Notes: a model not told the origin generated them from the sequence alone. A stretch of DNA of 64,000 nucleotides from Neobacillus sp. Marseille-Q6967 (GCF_946151075.1 NZ_CAMGZB010000001.1:1912001-1976000), one strand, 5' to 3'. Shown: positions 32,878 through 42,775, counted from the first letter of the stretch. Made by a program: numbers and translations.

Positions 32878-33768
32878 TTAAAATTTACGAGGACCTTTTT
32901 TTCCAATAGCAGCATCAAATACTCCCTTTAACATGCTGCTTAATTTCTTCCCTCTATCCTTTTCAAAAAGCAGGATAACAATAAAATCTTTTGCAGTTGT
33001 AATAAAATCCTGTTTAATCCATTGTTTTTCTGTACCGAAGTACTTTTTATAAGTATAAAGACGGTTCCTCGTCATGTAATATCTTCGAATATAATTATGA
33101 TTAGATGCAAGAACATTTGAATTTAGCAGTTTATGCTGTTTTGTGTTTCCAAGGTTATGAACCATAGAAACCTGCGGCGACATAAAGATTTTATACCCAT
33201 GACTTCTTGCCCGCAAACAAAATTCATGATCTAAAAAGTCTATGAAATAATCTTCTTCAAAAAGTCCGATTTCCTTAAAAACCTTCCTTTTTACCAAACT
33301 GCCCGAGGTAATAACCGTGATTTGTTCTTCTAATGGCTTTTTATTGTTTACACTGCTGATATCTTGGTCTAACTTTTTCTCAACCCAATTAGGAGCAAGC
33401 ATAGCTACTTCTTCTTTATTAGAATGTGCCTCGTATGAGGCTAACATTTTGGAAAAGTAATCCTTATCTACTTTACTATCTTGGTCAAACGTAGCTATCC
33501 ACTCTATTTCACTTAAATCTTGTGAATTAAATATATAGGTAATTCCTTGATTTAATGCATGACCAAGTCCCATATTGTTTTCATTATAAGTAGTTACAAT
33601 GTTCGGTTGCTTATCAAGTTCTTTTAAGTATTCTTTCGAATCGGAGGAAGAACCATTATCAATGATTATCAGCCTTTCACATGAATGACTAATGGAAGTT
33701 GCATTTTCAATTACGTCCGCATCCGGATTATAAGTAACCATAATCGCTGCTACTTTATTTTTAACCAT
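32878..33768 (-). CDS. Family 2 glycosyltransferase (rhamnosyltransferase type)
   Basis: 296 residues with the GT-A rhamnosyltransferase layout: AAIMVTYNPDADVIENA, IIDNGSSSDS, NMGLGHALNQGI, the metal-site TFDQDSKVD (about 93-101), and FLDHEFCLRARSHGYKIFM. RfbF/WbbL-type enzymes transfer rhamnose from dTDP-rhamnose. Its start is 2 bases after the flippase stop, with AAAGGA inside the flippase end, so the two are coupled. The basic, helical C-terminus may touch the membrane. Confidence 0.87.
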   Translation of the reverse strand: MVKNKVAAIMVTYNPDADVIENATSISHSCERLIIIDNGSSSDSKEYLKELDKQPNIVTTYNENNMGLGHALNQGITYIFNSQDLSEIEWIATFDQDSKVDKDYFSKMLASYEAHSNKEEVAMLAPNWVEKKLDQDISSVNNKKPLEEQITVITSGSLVKRKVFKEIGLFEEDYFIDFLDHEFCLRARSHGYKIFMSPQVSMVHNLGNTKQHKLLNSNVLASNHNYIRRYYMTRNRLYTYKKYFGTEKQWIKQDFITTAKDFIVILLFEKDRGKKLSSMLKGVFDAAIGKKGPRKF

Positions 33769-33770
33769 CT

Positions 33771-35051
33771 TTAATGTTCCTTTCTAACTGTTAAGTTACT
33801 CTTTAATTTCCAAACGTGAATCCCTTTTTTCCATAAAAAGATTGCCATTAGGAGTGTGGCAAAAGCTTCGGTCAGTATGGCATTCCAGGCAGTTCCAACT
33901 TCCTCAAACGTAGGGATTAGCAGAGTCATTAATATAATACTTAGTATACCTGCAAAAATATAAATTCTGGATAATTCCTTTTTATAATCAAAGTTAATCA
34001 TAGTTAAAATACCAAATACACTAGCCCAGCCAAGAATAAGCGGTAACCCTGCCAAAATTTGAAGTAACGGAATGGTTGCTTGATATTCCGGTCCTAAAGC
34101 AATGTTTACAAGGTCTTCAGCAAAGATACCAATTAAAAGGGACAGTATTCCCATAACGGATGTAATTAAGTAGAATATTTTGTTAATCATATTTAAAGCA
34201 GCCTGTTTAGACTCATTCAACGCTTTCGCCAAGAATGGATATACTGTTTGAATAAGTGGGCCAACGACACTCGAAATGGCTTTTACAACCTTTTCGGCAC
34301 TTGAATAGTATCCAACAACCGTATTACTTGCAAAAAATCCTAAAATAAAGATGTTGCTTGTGGTATACAAACTTGTAACAAGGTTAGAAACGAAGATATC
34401 CCATCCTTCTTTTAGTTGGTGCTTAATATCTTCTTTACTTGGTTTAATGACTCGAATACGATATCGAAAAATGACTAAATATAATCCAATCAATCCAATA
34501 GCAATATAACCGAGGGAGTTTAATATAGGAACATATAAGAATTGAGTTTCATTTTTAACAAATACAAATATGCCTATTGTGAAAATTAATTTTGAAACGA
34601 TATTTAGGATTGAAATGACTTTCATGTGTTCAATCCCCTGGAAAAACCATATGGGGAACATAACATTTCCTACAACCATACCAAATGTAAAAAGATAAAT
34701 GATGCTGTCTTTTTGAAATTTTGGAACAAACATAATTAATAAAATAAGTATTAATAGACTAATTAATAGAAGAATAGTTCTAACGACCATTACGGTAGAA
34801 AAAATAACAGAAACCTTTTTCTTATTATCACGGTTTAAGGAAATTTCTTTTGTTGCAACCAGATTAAAACCATAATCCGTAAATAAAATAAAATATTGAA
34901 TGAGTGCTTGTGCAAAACTGATTAGACCAAATTTTCCCGGACCGACAACTTGCAATAAATATGGTAATGTCACTAAGGGTAAAATAAAATTCAACCCCTG
35001 CATACTAGCTAGTGAAAGGAAGTTCGTAATTAAACGTTTCTTATTAGACAT
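33771..35051 (-). CDS. Wzx-like oligosaccharide flippase
   Basis: About 426 residues and 12 or more membrane helices of the MATE/polysaccharide-flippase superfamily (PF01943 type). The N-terminus LASMQGLNFILPLVTLPYLLQ and VGPGKFGLISFAQALIQYF are typical of Wzx. It should move undecaprenyl-linked oligosaccharide across the membrane. ATG at 35051 is taken as start; a TTG six bases upstream (35057) is closer to the AAGGAG and is also possible. First gene of a two-gene operon with the rhamnosyltransferase-like gene. Confidence 0.9.
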   Translation of the reverse strand: MSNKKRLITNFLSLASMQGLNFILPLVTLPYLLQVVGPGKFGLISFAQALIQYFILFTDYGFNLVATKEISLNRDNKKKVSVIFSTVMVVRTILLLISLLILILLIMFVPKFQKDSIIYLFTFGMVVGNVMFPIWFFQGIEHMKVISILNIVSKLIFTIGIFVFVKNETQFLYVPILNSLGYIAIGLIGLYLVIFRYRIRVIKPSKEDIKHQLKEGWDIFVSNLVTSLYTTSNIFILGFFASNTVVGYYSSAEKVVKAISSVVGPLIQTVYPFLAKALNESKQAALNMINKIFYLITSVMGILSLLIGIFAEDLVNIALGPEYQATIPLLQILAGLPLILGWASVFGILTMINFDYKKELSRIYIFAGILSIILMTLLIPTFEEVGTAWNAILTEAFATLLMAIFLWKKGIHVWKLKSNLTVRKEH

Positions 35052-35057
35052 TATCAA

Positions 35058-35341
35058 AAATACTCCTTTTTCCTCCGTTTGGCGATTTTTTCTATCTAAA
35101 AATAGGATTCGGTGCGTTAAGTAAACAAAATTCGACAGTATCCAGTGAATTACTACAGAATCATTTTATTATATATTAGGTTCGGTGCATATCAAAATCA
35201 AAACAATTAATCGTAGGTGTTTAGTTGTAAAGAATTTTTAATCCAATTACTTTCTTAAGTTGTGAATGATATCCATAAGAATGGAGAAAATAACTTGTTA
35301 GAAGTAAGAATTCCATTTCTTTCCATAGTAGAGGTGTAGTG
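35058..35341. other. Divergent intergenic region
   Basis: About 280 A/T-rich bases between the divergent flippase and DUF6056 genes. It must hold both promoters. A TTCGACA (reverse of the Spo0A box) is at about 35131. No small gene or RNA element was recognised. Confidence 0.5.
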
Positions 35342-36664
35342 ATGAGTAAAAGGGTAAATATACCACTTTTATTTTGTGTTTATATGATATTGTTCTTATT
35401 TCATTTGAGGATATCGCTTGTAAATGGTAGTGATGATACTTGGTTTGCTGATGCTTCAAATCAGGCACCATTTTTGGAATGGATTCAAATGAGATACACA
35501 ACCTGGTCTGGGCGTCTTTTTCCTGACACAATGTTGTATACACTATTAGATGAATATTTATGGGTTTGGAAAGTCCTTAATCCACTATTTATTGTCCTTC
35601 TTTCTATTGGGCTCGTAAGCATAATTAAAAAAGAAGTAACAAGAAGTGATTTTATTGTTGGGATCTTAGTGCTTGGGTATATAAGTAGTAAGATATTAAA
35701 TCCAGGTTTTTTTTGGATTACTGGATCTATTAATTATCTATGGCCGATTGCATTTGGTGTCATTGCTATGATTCCTTTTGCTAATCGTATTTTTCAATAT
35801 AATCATTCCTTCTCGATTTATAAATGGATAGTTTTCTATGTTTTCGGCATAATCGCATCGATTTCAAATGAACAGGTTGGTTTATGTTTGTCTGCATTCT
35901 CTTTCATTTCAGTTTTCATAGTTTATCTCCGTGACAGGACAATAGATAAAAATTTATTCATATTCACAATCATTATCATTATCGGTTCATGTATATTACT
36001 ATTTGCTCCCGGAAATAAAGTGCGTTGGCTGAGTGAAGTTAAGACATGGTTTCCGGATTATCAAGAACTAACGTTTAAGAGTAAGATTCTTTTAGGAACT
36101 AAATGGATTTATAAGCAGTTGTTTTATGAAATGAGAAATATCATCTTACTATTGTCAGCTATCATTTTTTATGTCTTTTCAAAAGGAAATGAAAAAAGGC
36201 ATACCCTTTTTACTATTTTTTCTGTCATGTTTTTTATTACCATTTCAACTATCTTATTGGATAAACACTTTTTATTTAACTTTGATCTCATCAATGGATA
36301 CAGTATTACTCAAAATTTATTTCACTTCTGGAAGAGCGATCTTGGTTTTACTTTGTCTATTTTACCGTACATATTTTGGACTGTTTTTGGCGTACTGCTA
36401 GTTTATCTATTATTATCCGTAACGAAATATAAAATCCGTTGCTTTTTATGGCTGGCAGCTTCCATCTGTACAATGGCCGTAATGTTTTTTTCGCCGACTA
36501 TATATGCATCCGGTCCAAGAACATTGGTCGTTGGCTCAGTATTAATAGCAATGCTTTGTTTGAGCTTAATACATGAATTTAAATTATTAGAAAATAGATT
36601 AAGCCTCATTTTTTTTGGGTGCCTCCCTTTCCTCAATCTTCTTCAACTTTATATTAGATGGTAG
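35342..36664 (+). CDS. DUF6056 polytopic membrane protein (likely GT-C glycosyltransferase)
   Basis: 440 residues from ATG 35342 (AGAGGTG 5 bases ahead; the GTG just before it is less likely). About eleven membrane helices. Marker segments: GSDDTWFADAS in the first outer loop, which carries the acidic pair expected of GT-C catalytic loops, STSNEQVG-like ISNEQVGLCLSA, and LLFAPGNKVRW, typical of DUF6056. Genes for a GtrB-like and a GtrA-like protein follow at once, so this fills the third, serotype-specific transferase place (GtrC-like) of a Gtr glycosylation set; inference from context. Confidence 0.82.
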   Translation: MSKRVNIPLLFCVYMILFLFHLRISLVNGSDDTWFADASNQAPFLEWIQMRYTTWSGRLFPDTMLYTLLDEYLWVWKVLNPLFIVLLSIGLVSIIKKEVTRSDFIVGILVLGYISSKILNPGFFWITGSINYLWPIAFGVIAMIPFANRIFQYNHSFSIYKWIVFYVFGIIASISNEQVGLCLSAFSFISVFIVYLRDRTIDKNLFIFTIIIIIGSCILLFAPGNKVRWLSEVKTWFPDYQELTFKSKILLGTKWIYKQLFYEMRNIILLLSAIIFYVFSKGNEKRHTLFTIFSVMFFITISTILLDKHFLFNFDLINGYSITQNLFHFWKSDLGFTLSILPYIFWTVFGVLLVYLLLSVTKYKIRCFLWLAASICTMAVMFFSPTIYASGPRTLVVGSVLIAMLCLSLIHEFKLLENRLSLIFFGCLPFLNLLQLYIRW

Positions 36665-36693
36665 GGTAATACTTTTTAGGTGGGTGTATTGTA

Positions 36694-37656
36694 ATGTTAG
36701 TTTCCATAGTGGTTCCTTGTTACAATGAAGAAAAATCTATCAAATTATTCTACAATGAAATACATAATGTTCTAAAGACGCTCGAAGGAATAGAATATGA
36801 GTGCATTTTTGTAAATGATGGCAGTAAGGATACCACTGAGAACGAAATGAGAGAACTTAGTGAAAGTTTAACTAATGTAAGATTTATTAGTTTTAGCAGA
36901 AACTTTGGAAAAGAAGCAGCAATGTTGGCAGGTATTGAAGCCGCTCGTGGGGATGCAGTTGTATTAATGGATGTTGATTTACAAGATCCGCCGGGTTTAC
37001 TTCCGCAAATGATCGAGGACTGGTTAATCGGCGGTTATGATGTAGTTTATACCCGCAGATCAACAAGGAGTGGAGAACCACCCCTTCGCAGCTGGTTTGC
37101 CGGACAATTTTATAAATTAATTAATAAAATGAGTGATGTACACATTGTTGATGGTGCAAGAGATTATCGTTTGATGGATCGAAAAGCAGTCGATAGCTTT
37201 TTGCGTTTAAGGGAAAGAAATCGATTTGCTAAAGGTCTCTTTATGTGGGGCGGTTATAAGTCTAAATGTATTGAATTTGAAAATGTTGAAAGAGCAGTAG
37301 GCAGTACCAGTTGGAGCTTTTGGAAGTTATTTCATTATGCGATAGACGGGATTGTTTCGTTTACTATCTCTCCATTGCGCTGGGCTACCTATTTTGGGCT
37401 ATTAACAGCTATTACTTCTTTCTTTTACATGTTTTATGTAATTTTCAAAAAATTAATGTTTGGGAATCCAGTAAGCGGATATGCTTCTATTGTCACTATA
37501 TTGCTGTTCTTTGGGGGAATTCAGTTAATATTCCTTGGAATTATTGGTGAATATATTGGTCGGATTTTTATTGAAGTTAAAGGAAGACCGAATTATATCA
37601 TTAAAGAAGAGTCATCAATACCTAGTAAAAATAGAAAAACAATGGTAAAAAAATAA
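36694..37656 (+). CDS. GtrB-like polyprenyl-phosphate glycosyltransferase
   Basis: 320 residues. GT2 domain (1-220) with VVPCYNEEKSI, FVNDGSKDTT, and MDVDLQDPP (the DxD metal site, about 93-101), followed by two membrane helices (about 232-255 and 265-290). This is the DPM1/GtrB/CsbB layout: it charges undecaprenyl phosphate with a sugar on the inner face of the membrane. RBS TAGGTGGG. It lies 29 bases after DUF6056 and 25 before the GtrA-like gene. Confidence 0.92.
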   Translation: MLVSIVVPCYNEEKSIKLFYNEIHNVLKTLEGIEYECIFVNDGSKDTTENEMRELSESLTNVRFISFSRNFGKEAAMLAGIEAARGDAVVLMDVDLQDPPGLLPQMIEDWLIGGYDVVYTRRSTRSGEPPLRSWFAGQFYKLINKMSDVHIVDGARDYRLMDRKAVDSFLRLRERNRFAKGLFMWGGYKSKCIEFENVERAVGSTSWSFWKLFHYAIDGIVSFTISPLRWATYFGLLTAITSFFYMFYVIFKKLMFGNPVSGYASIVTILLFFGGIQLIFLGIIGEYIGRIFIEVKGRPNYIIKEESSIPSKNRKTMVKK

Positions 37657-37681
37657 TATTTGTCAATATGGGAGATATACA

Positions 37682-38083
37682 ATGAAAAGTAAAAAGGAAG
37701 TGGTTAGTTACCTTGTTTTCGGTATACTAACTACACTTGTAAATATAATTTCTTACGTTTTACTTACAAGAGTTTTCCATATAGATTATAAATTAGCCAC
37801 TACCATTGCTTGGTTACTATCTGTCTTTTTTGCATTTATAACGAATAAGCTCTATGTGTTTAATAGTAAGAGTTTCCATATTAAAACATTATCTAAGGAA
37901 TTTCTTTCATTTATATTCTTTCGCCTTCTTTCCTATCTAGTCGATTTGGCAATGATGATTGTAATGGTGGAATGGTTAAAGACAGATGATTTTTTTGCTA
38001 AAGTTTTAGCTAATGTTGTTGTCGTTATTTTAAACTTCTTTGCAAGTAAATTTTTTATCTTTAAAAGGAAAGAGGCAGTATAA
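37682..38083 (+). CDS. GtrA family flippase
   Basis: 133 residues with four membrane helices. SYLVFGILTTLVNIISYVLL at the N-terminus and FAFITNKLYVFNS in the middle are the GtrA family signature. It is thought to flip undecaprenyl-phosphate-sugar to the outer face for the DUF6056 enzyme. ATG start after GGGAGATATACA. Confidence 0.92.
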   Translation: MKSKKEVVSYLVFGILTTLVNIISYVLLTRVFHIDYKLATTIAWLLSVFFAFITNKLYVFNSKSFHIKTLSKEFLSFIFFRLLSYLVDLAMMIVMVEWLKTDDFFAKVLANVVVVILNFFASKFFIFKRKEAV

Positions 38084-38178
38084 TTCCCTATAATACTGTT
38101 TTCAACATAAAAAGTTCGATATAATAAACTCTAGTTTCTAAATAGGATGTTGAAGGGAAGGCAAACTGAATAATAAAA

Positions 38179-39708
38179 ATGTCAAAATTTCGGCTTTCAG
38201 TCATTTTGTTTCTTTTATCTACACTTCTTTTAAAGTTTTCAAGTATGTTTCGGGATTTGGTGATCTCTGGACTGTATGGTGCCACCTATATGGCAGACGC
38301 TTACTTCGCGTCCATGACCATCCCGAATGCTATTATTCTTTTTATGTTAACGGGAATGAAGGATGCCTTTCTCCCAAGCTATTATGCACATGATAAGATA
38401 GGAAAAGGCTTTTCACATTTGACGAATATTGTTAAAGGTACATTTGTTTTTTCGGTTATCATTGCAATTGCAGGAACCGTACTTGCACCATTTTTAGTGA
38501 ATTGGCTGTACCCGGAATTCGGTAACTATGATGGCGGTCACAGCGTTGCCGTTTGGACAATCGCATTATATTTTCTCTCGATTGTTTTTGTCGGGGTAAA
38601 CGCCGTTTATGAAGGATGTTTTGATTCACAGAAAAAGTTTTCATTTTCGACTTTTTCACAAACGATTGTCGTATTAACTACCCTTGTTTTTGCCTTGGTA
38701 TTTCATCGATTATGGAGTATTTATTCCGTTCCCATTGGCTATCTAGCCGGAACGATATTGTCATTTTTACTTAAGGCAATCGTTCTTTCTCCCAAAAAAA
38801 TGATTGCCTGGCGCCAGAAACCTGAATGGGATGAAATAAAAAAATTCTATCGTATCTTTTGGCCGGTCGGGATTACGATTGCGGTTGGACAGATTAATTT
38901 AACTGTTAACATGCTCTTTGCCTCAAGGATGGGGGAGGGCGTGGTATCCAATTTGAATTATGCATTTAGACTTGTGACCATTCCTCAAGCTTTATTTGGA
39001 GTCACGATTGCAACCATTATTTATCCGTCCTTAGCCAAAGCGGTCTCCTCTAAAGATATGGGACTATTTAATAGGGGAATTGAAAAGGGTCTTACCTATA
39101 TGTTTTTGCTAATTGCACCTGCTGTAGCGGGGATGATGATCCTCATTGAACCGATTGTCCGGATGGTATATGAGCGGGGGGCTTTTACGGAATCGACAAC
39201 GGCTTTAACAAGTCATTATGCCATATTTTATATGGGGTCTGTGTTGTTTTATAGTATTCAGGCAGTTGTGGCGAAAGGCTTTTATACTTTAGAAAAAGGA
39301 CACTATTTCATGCGGATTGGCCTGCTTTCGATTGTCCTAAACATTATTTCAAACTATATGTTTGCTAAATGGATGGGGCCGGAAGGACTTGCCTTATCCG
39401 CTTCTATTATCGGAATGATATATTCCATTCTTACATTCACGACGTTAAACAAGATTTCAGGTGGCTTTAATCTAAAGTTAATTTCGGGGGAATATTTTAA
39501 GATTTCGGCTGCAGCCATTATTATGTCAGTTGTCCTAATTGGTTTAAAATCGACCAATGTTTTTAGAATACTTAATGATTGGATTCTCCTAGCCGCTATG
39601 GTTCCAATTGGGGCAATGTTGTATTTTGTAATTTTAAAAATTTGTAAATCAAAGGCACTTTCCGAATTGCTTCAAAATAGCAGGTTATTATCTTTCAAAA
39701 AAAAATAA
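38179..39708 (+). CDS. MurJ/MviN-family lipid flippase
   Basis: 509 residues with about 14 membrane helices. Family segments: LSTLLLKFSSMFRDLVISGLY, FASMTIPNAI, PVGITIAVGQINLTVN, and MVYERGAFTESTT, the YERG-F motif of MurJ. The housekeeping murJ is often elsewhere, so this may move another lipid-linked wall polymer precursor. An in-frame stop shortly upstream fixes the ATG as first possible start; the ribosome site (GAAGGGAAGG) is rather distant. It follows gtrA by 95 bases with a possible TATAAT at 38120-38125. Confidence 0.88.
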   Translation: MSKFRLSVILFLLSTLLLKFSSMFRDLVISGLYGATYMADAYFASMTIPNAIILFMLTGMKDAFLPSYYAHDKIGKGFSHLTNIVKGTFVFSVIIAIAGTVLAPFLVNWLYPEFGNYDGGHSVAVWTIALYFLSIVFVGVNAVYEGCFDSQKKFSFSTFSQTIVVLTTLVFALVFHRLWSIYSVPIGYLAGTILSFLLKAIVLSPKKMIAWRQKPEWDEIKKFYRIFWPVGITIAVGQINLTVNMLFASRMGEGVVSNLNYAFRLVTIPQALFGVTIATIIYPSLAKAVSSKDMGLFNRGIEKGLTYMFLLIAPAVAGMMILIEPIVRMVYERGAFTESTTALTSHYAIFYMGSVLFYSIQAVVAKGFYTLEKGHYFMRIGLLSIVLNIISNYMFAKWMGPEGLALSASIIGMIYSILTFTTLNKISGGFNLKLISGEYFKISAAAIIMSVVLIGLKSTNVFRILNDWILLAAMVPIGAMLYFVILKICKSKALSELLQNSRLLSFKKK

Positions 39709-39720
39709 AATATCTTACAA

Positions 39721-39753
39721 AAAAGCCTGAATAACACTGTTCAGGCTTTTTTG
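39721..39753 (+). terminator. Terminator after the MurJ-family gene
   Basis: AAAAGCCTGAA (39721-39731) pairs with TTCAGGCTTTT (39740-39750), followed by TT. Confidence 0.85.
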
Positions 39754-39834
39754 TCATTATTTTGGATAAATTTAGATTGCTATGTTAATATTGTAAAATT
39801 TTATAGGAATATGTAAAAAAAAGAGTCATATAAT

Positions 39835-39842
39835 GGTATAAT
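39835..39842 (+). promoter_or_regulatory. Extended -10 promoter of the amidase gene
   Basis: TGGTATAAT around 39834-39842 is an extended -10. A weaker -35 lies upstream in an A-rich stretch. The same TGGTATAATG occurs before the GT4 gene at 51837. Confidence 0.6.
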
Positions 39843-39883
39843 GTAGAAATGTAGCGAATTGTGGAATAAATTGGAGGTTAAGG

Positions 39884-41965
39884 ATGAAAGAAACACGGTT
39901 AAAAGTTTTATTTTTCTTTGTGCTGTTTCTATTTATTTTTCCTGCCGGTAGTTTTGCGGAAAAAATGGTAGTCATCGATCCTGGGCATGGCGGGAAGTAC
40001 TCTGGAACCTGCGGATACTCTGGGAACAGCACGGGTTTTTGTGAAGAAAATGCGAATTTATTGGTTGGATTGAAGGTCAGAGAAATCCTGAAAAATACAG
40101 ATATAAAAGTTATTATGACAAGAGACTCTGATCAAGCATTCAGTACGGTAAGTTCAAGTGCAGATCTCATTGAAAGAATGAAAGTGGCAAATAGTACTGT
40201 TACAAAAAATAATGATAACAGTGTGTTCATTTCCATTCATCACAATGCAAGTCCTAGCAGCCCTTATGTGAAAGGGTTAGAAACCTATTATTATGATGGA
40301 GTAAATTTTTATCAACCCGATTATCCTCCTGATCCAATGCAGATGGGTTATTTATCTGAGAGTAAACGATTAGCTGAAACCGTTCATCCCAAACTAATCA
40401 GCAATCTAGGATCCATTAACCGCGGAATCGGAAATGATCAAAGTTTTTATGTCATCAGAAATGCTCAAATGCCAGCTATTTTGGTAGAACTAGGCTATAT
40501 GACCAATAGGGAAGAGGAAGCACGAATTAAAACGGCGGATTTCCAGCAAAAAGCAGCACAGGCTATTTCAAATGCGGTTGTCGAATTCTTCAAAGTGTTT
40601 GAAGTACATAATGAAAATGGCAAGGTGATGAAAACTTTCAAATCACAACAAGAAGCCGTAAATTATGCTAGTCAGCAAGCATATACAGCGAAGGTTTTTG
40701 ATAAAGATAAGCAAACTTATGTCTATACAAATGGCAAGTTTGAGGTTTATCACCGCACAAATGGTCTATTAAACACTCTTGCTACAGAAGAAACAGCCAT
40801 TAATTATGCAAAAGGCTGGATGAATACCCGTGTTGTATCCATGAGCACCGGCGAAATAATATGGTCCAATTATCTTGATAAGAAATATGATGTTTATCTG
40901 GATAATCAAGTTAGTGCAAGCTTCTATGATTATGAATCTGCTCTAGCTTACAGCCAGGGGAAGGCAAACGTCAAAATCGCAAATAATATTACAAATGATG
41001 TTTTATGGACCAATATCCCAAATGTTGGAGTTACAAGGGATATTAATATATCTAGATTATCTGGAGCAACTCGATTTGAGACAGCGATTCAGATTTCAAA
41101 AGAGTTGTATCCAAATGGTTTCCCACAGGACAAGCAGGAAAAAGTGGTTATTTTAACAACAGGCTATCAGTTCGCAGATGCATTGTCAGCAGGTCCATTA
41201 GCCGGCTACTATGGTAAAGCCCCAATTCTATTAACACATGCAAATCAATTGGATAGTGTTGTCAAGCAGGAAATTGTCCGATTAGGAGCAACAAAAGTTG
41301 TGATGATTGGCGGAGAGGCAGCATTATCGAAGAATATTGAAGTTGCACTTAAAAATATGAAACTTGAAGTCGAACGAATCTCAGGTGCAACCCGATATGA
41401 AACAAACTTAAATATTCTTCAAAAAATGGGCAATATGAATGGTCTTTTCGTTGTTTATGGTGAGAACTTCCCAGATGCACTTGCCGTATCTCCTATCGCT
41501 GCAAACAATAATTGGGGAATTCTTCTTGTACAAAAAGATAAAGTAACTCCATTAGAATCATTGAATTTACAAAATAAGCAAGTAGTGATTGCCGGGGGAA
41601 CAGACGTCATTTCTGAAAATGTGAAACAACAGCTGGAAGATTTCTACGCATCTAGCAGCGTGATCCGTTTATCAGGAATTGACCGCTATGCAACCAATGC
41701 GGTTATTAATCTATATTTTAAAGATTTATTACCATCAAATACGATTAATTTAACAACTGGTAAGGACTTCCCTGATGCACTTGCATCAGCATCATTGTCA
41801 ATTAGCACAAACACTCCATTAGTATTAATTGGAGATAGTATGAACAAATATGTTGAGTCCTATTTATTAGAATACGGAAGTGACAACGTTGTGGAGGAAC
41901 TGGAAGTGATTGGTGGAGTTGTCAACAATCAATCCTCGCAATCTGTCATAAATAGGTTAAAATAG
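39884..41965 (+). CDS. N-acetylmuramoyl-L-alanine amidase with three CWB2 repeats (LytC-like)
   Basis: 693 residues. Signal peptide 1-25 (GSFA-EKM). Amidase_3 domain (27-237): zinc ligands His35 in IDPGHGG, Glu in CEENANL (about 55) and His119/120 in SIHHNA, catalytic Glu202 in VELGYMTN. A middle region (240-385) holds three divergent about 50-residue SPOR-like units (for example YDVYLDNQVSASFYDYESAL). Three CWB2 repeats fill 389-693, starting SRLSGATRFETA. B. subtilis LytC has the same parts but with CWB2 at the N-terminus; here the order is reversed. It cleaves the amide bond between MurNAc and the stem peptide. RBS TGGAGG. Confidence 0.94.
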   Translation: MKETRLKVLFFFVLFLFIFPAGSFAEKMVVIDPGHGGKYSGTCGYSGNSTGFCEENANLLVGLKVREILKNTDIKVIMTRDSDQAFSTVSSSADLIERMKVANSTVTKNNDNSVFISIHHNASPSSPYVKGLETYYYDGVNFYQPDYPPDPMQMGYLSESKRLAETVHPKLISNLGSINRGIGNDQSFYVIRNAQMPAILVELGYMTNREEEARIKTADFQQKAAQAISNAVVEFFKVFEVHNENGKVMKTFKSQQEAVNYASQQAYTAKVFDKDKQTYVYTNGKFEVYHRTNGLLNTLATEETAINYAKGWMNTRVVSMSTGEIIWSNYLDKKYDVYLDNQVSASFYDYESALAYSQGKANVKIANNITNDVLWTNIPNVGVTRDINISRLSGATRFETAIQISKELYPNGFPQDKQEKVVILTTGYQFADALSAGPLAGYYGKAPILLTHANQLDSVVKQEIVRLGATKVVMIGGEAALSKNIEVALKNMKLEVERISGATRYETNLNILQKMGNMNGLFVVYGENFPDALAVSPIAANNNWGILLVQKDKVTPLESLNLQNKQVVIAGGTDVISENVKQQLEDFYASSSVIRLSGIDRYATNAVINLYFKDLLPSNTINLTTGKDFPDALASASLSISTNTPLVLIGDSMNKYVESYLLEYGSDNVVEELEVIGGVVNNQSSQSVINRLK

Positions 41966-41976
41966 TTGTTGGTAAA

Positions 41977-42016
41977 TAAAAGACTCGATAATTTTCACTT
42001 ATCGAGTCTCTTTTTT
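41977..42016 (+). terminator. Terminator after the amidase gene
   Basis: AGACTCGATAA (41981-41991) pairs with TTATCGAGTCT (41999-42009), followed by CTTTTTT. Confidence 0.85.
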
Positions 42017-42033
42017 CAAAAGGTGGTTTGAAC

Positions 42034-42747
42034 TTGAGAAACATACTCGTAATTCTATTAACTTGTCTCTTTGCGGTTATTTTAACGGCTTGTAAGGAAG
42101 AACAAGTGGTAAATAAAACAGAAAATATACAAGAACAACAAAGCAGCCAGACCGAGGAACAGACCGAGGAACAAATTGATTCTAATCAAGAACAAAAGGT
42201 AGAAGAAACGGTTACGGCCAATCAGCAAGAAGAACAACAAGGAACGAACCTTTACGGATATAGACCAGAGGTTGGCAGCATAAAAACTTTTACAGAAAAC
42301 GGTATGGTTGTTTTTACTGAAGAGATTATTGCAGCGAATGATGAATATGTTCAAACACTGCTGCAATTAGGTGATAACAAGACCACTCAAATTTATCGTT
42401 GGACGGAGAATGAAATTACGCTCGTTTTTGAAGAACATAATATGGAAAATCCACAAGAAGATATCTTAAATCAATTCTCTCCAATCGATCAGTTTGAAAC
42501 GATCGTCAACAATGACGCTAGTAAAATGATTTCTTGGAAGCTGCTTGCTACTGAAGGAAAAGAATCAGTTTCTGCGGGCGAGTTTAATCAAGTATTGGCC
42601 ATTCAAAAAACGACGGATGAAGTGGTGGATGAGGAAACCACGTACACAAGATACTATGCACCAAAGATGGGATTAATTAAAGAAGAGTTTCATCTGAGCG
42701 GGGAAAATGGTTATTCAGCAAAATCAGAATTAGAAAAGATAGAATAA
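42034..42747 (+). CDS. Lipoprotein, place of LytA
   Basis: 237 residues from the TTG at 42034, which sits 7 bases after AAAGGTGG; the in-frame TTG at 42028 is too close to it. Lipoprotein signal peptide MRNILVILLTCLFAVILTAC with the Cys at 20. A Glu/Gln-rich linker (25-70) spans the wall, followed by a compact domain (75-237) with YTRYYAPKMGLIKEEF. It lies between the amidase and the SpoIID/LytB gene, where B. subtilis has the small lipoprotein LytA next to lytB; sequence similarity to LytA was not evident, so the parallel is positional. Confidence 0.82.
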   Translation: MRNILVILLTCLFAVILTACKEEQVVNKTENIQEQQSSQTEEQTEEQIDSNQEQKVEETVTANQQEEQQGTNLYGYRPEVGSIKTFTENGMVVFTEEIIAANDEYVQTLLQLGDNKTTQIYRWTENEITLVFEEHNMENPQEDILNQFSPIDQFETIVNNDASKMISWKLLATEGKESVSAGEFNQVLAIQKTTDEVVDEETTYTRYYAPKMGLIKEEFHLSGENGYSAKSELEKIE

Positions 42748-42775
42748 TAGATTATATTATGGGGAGTGGTAAAGG

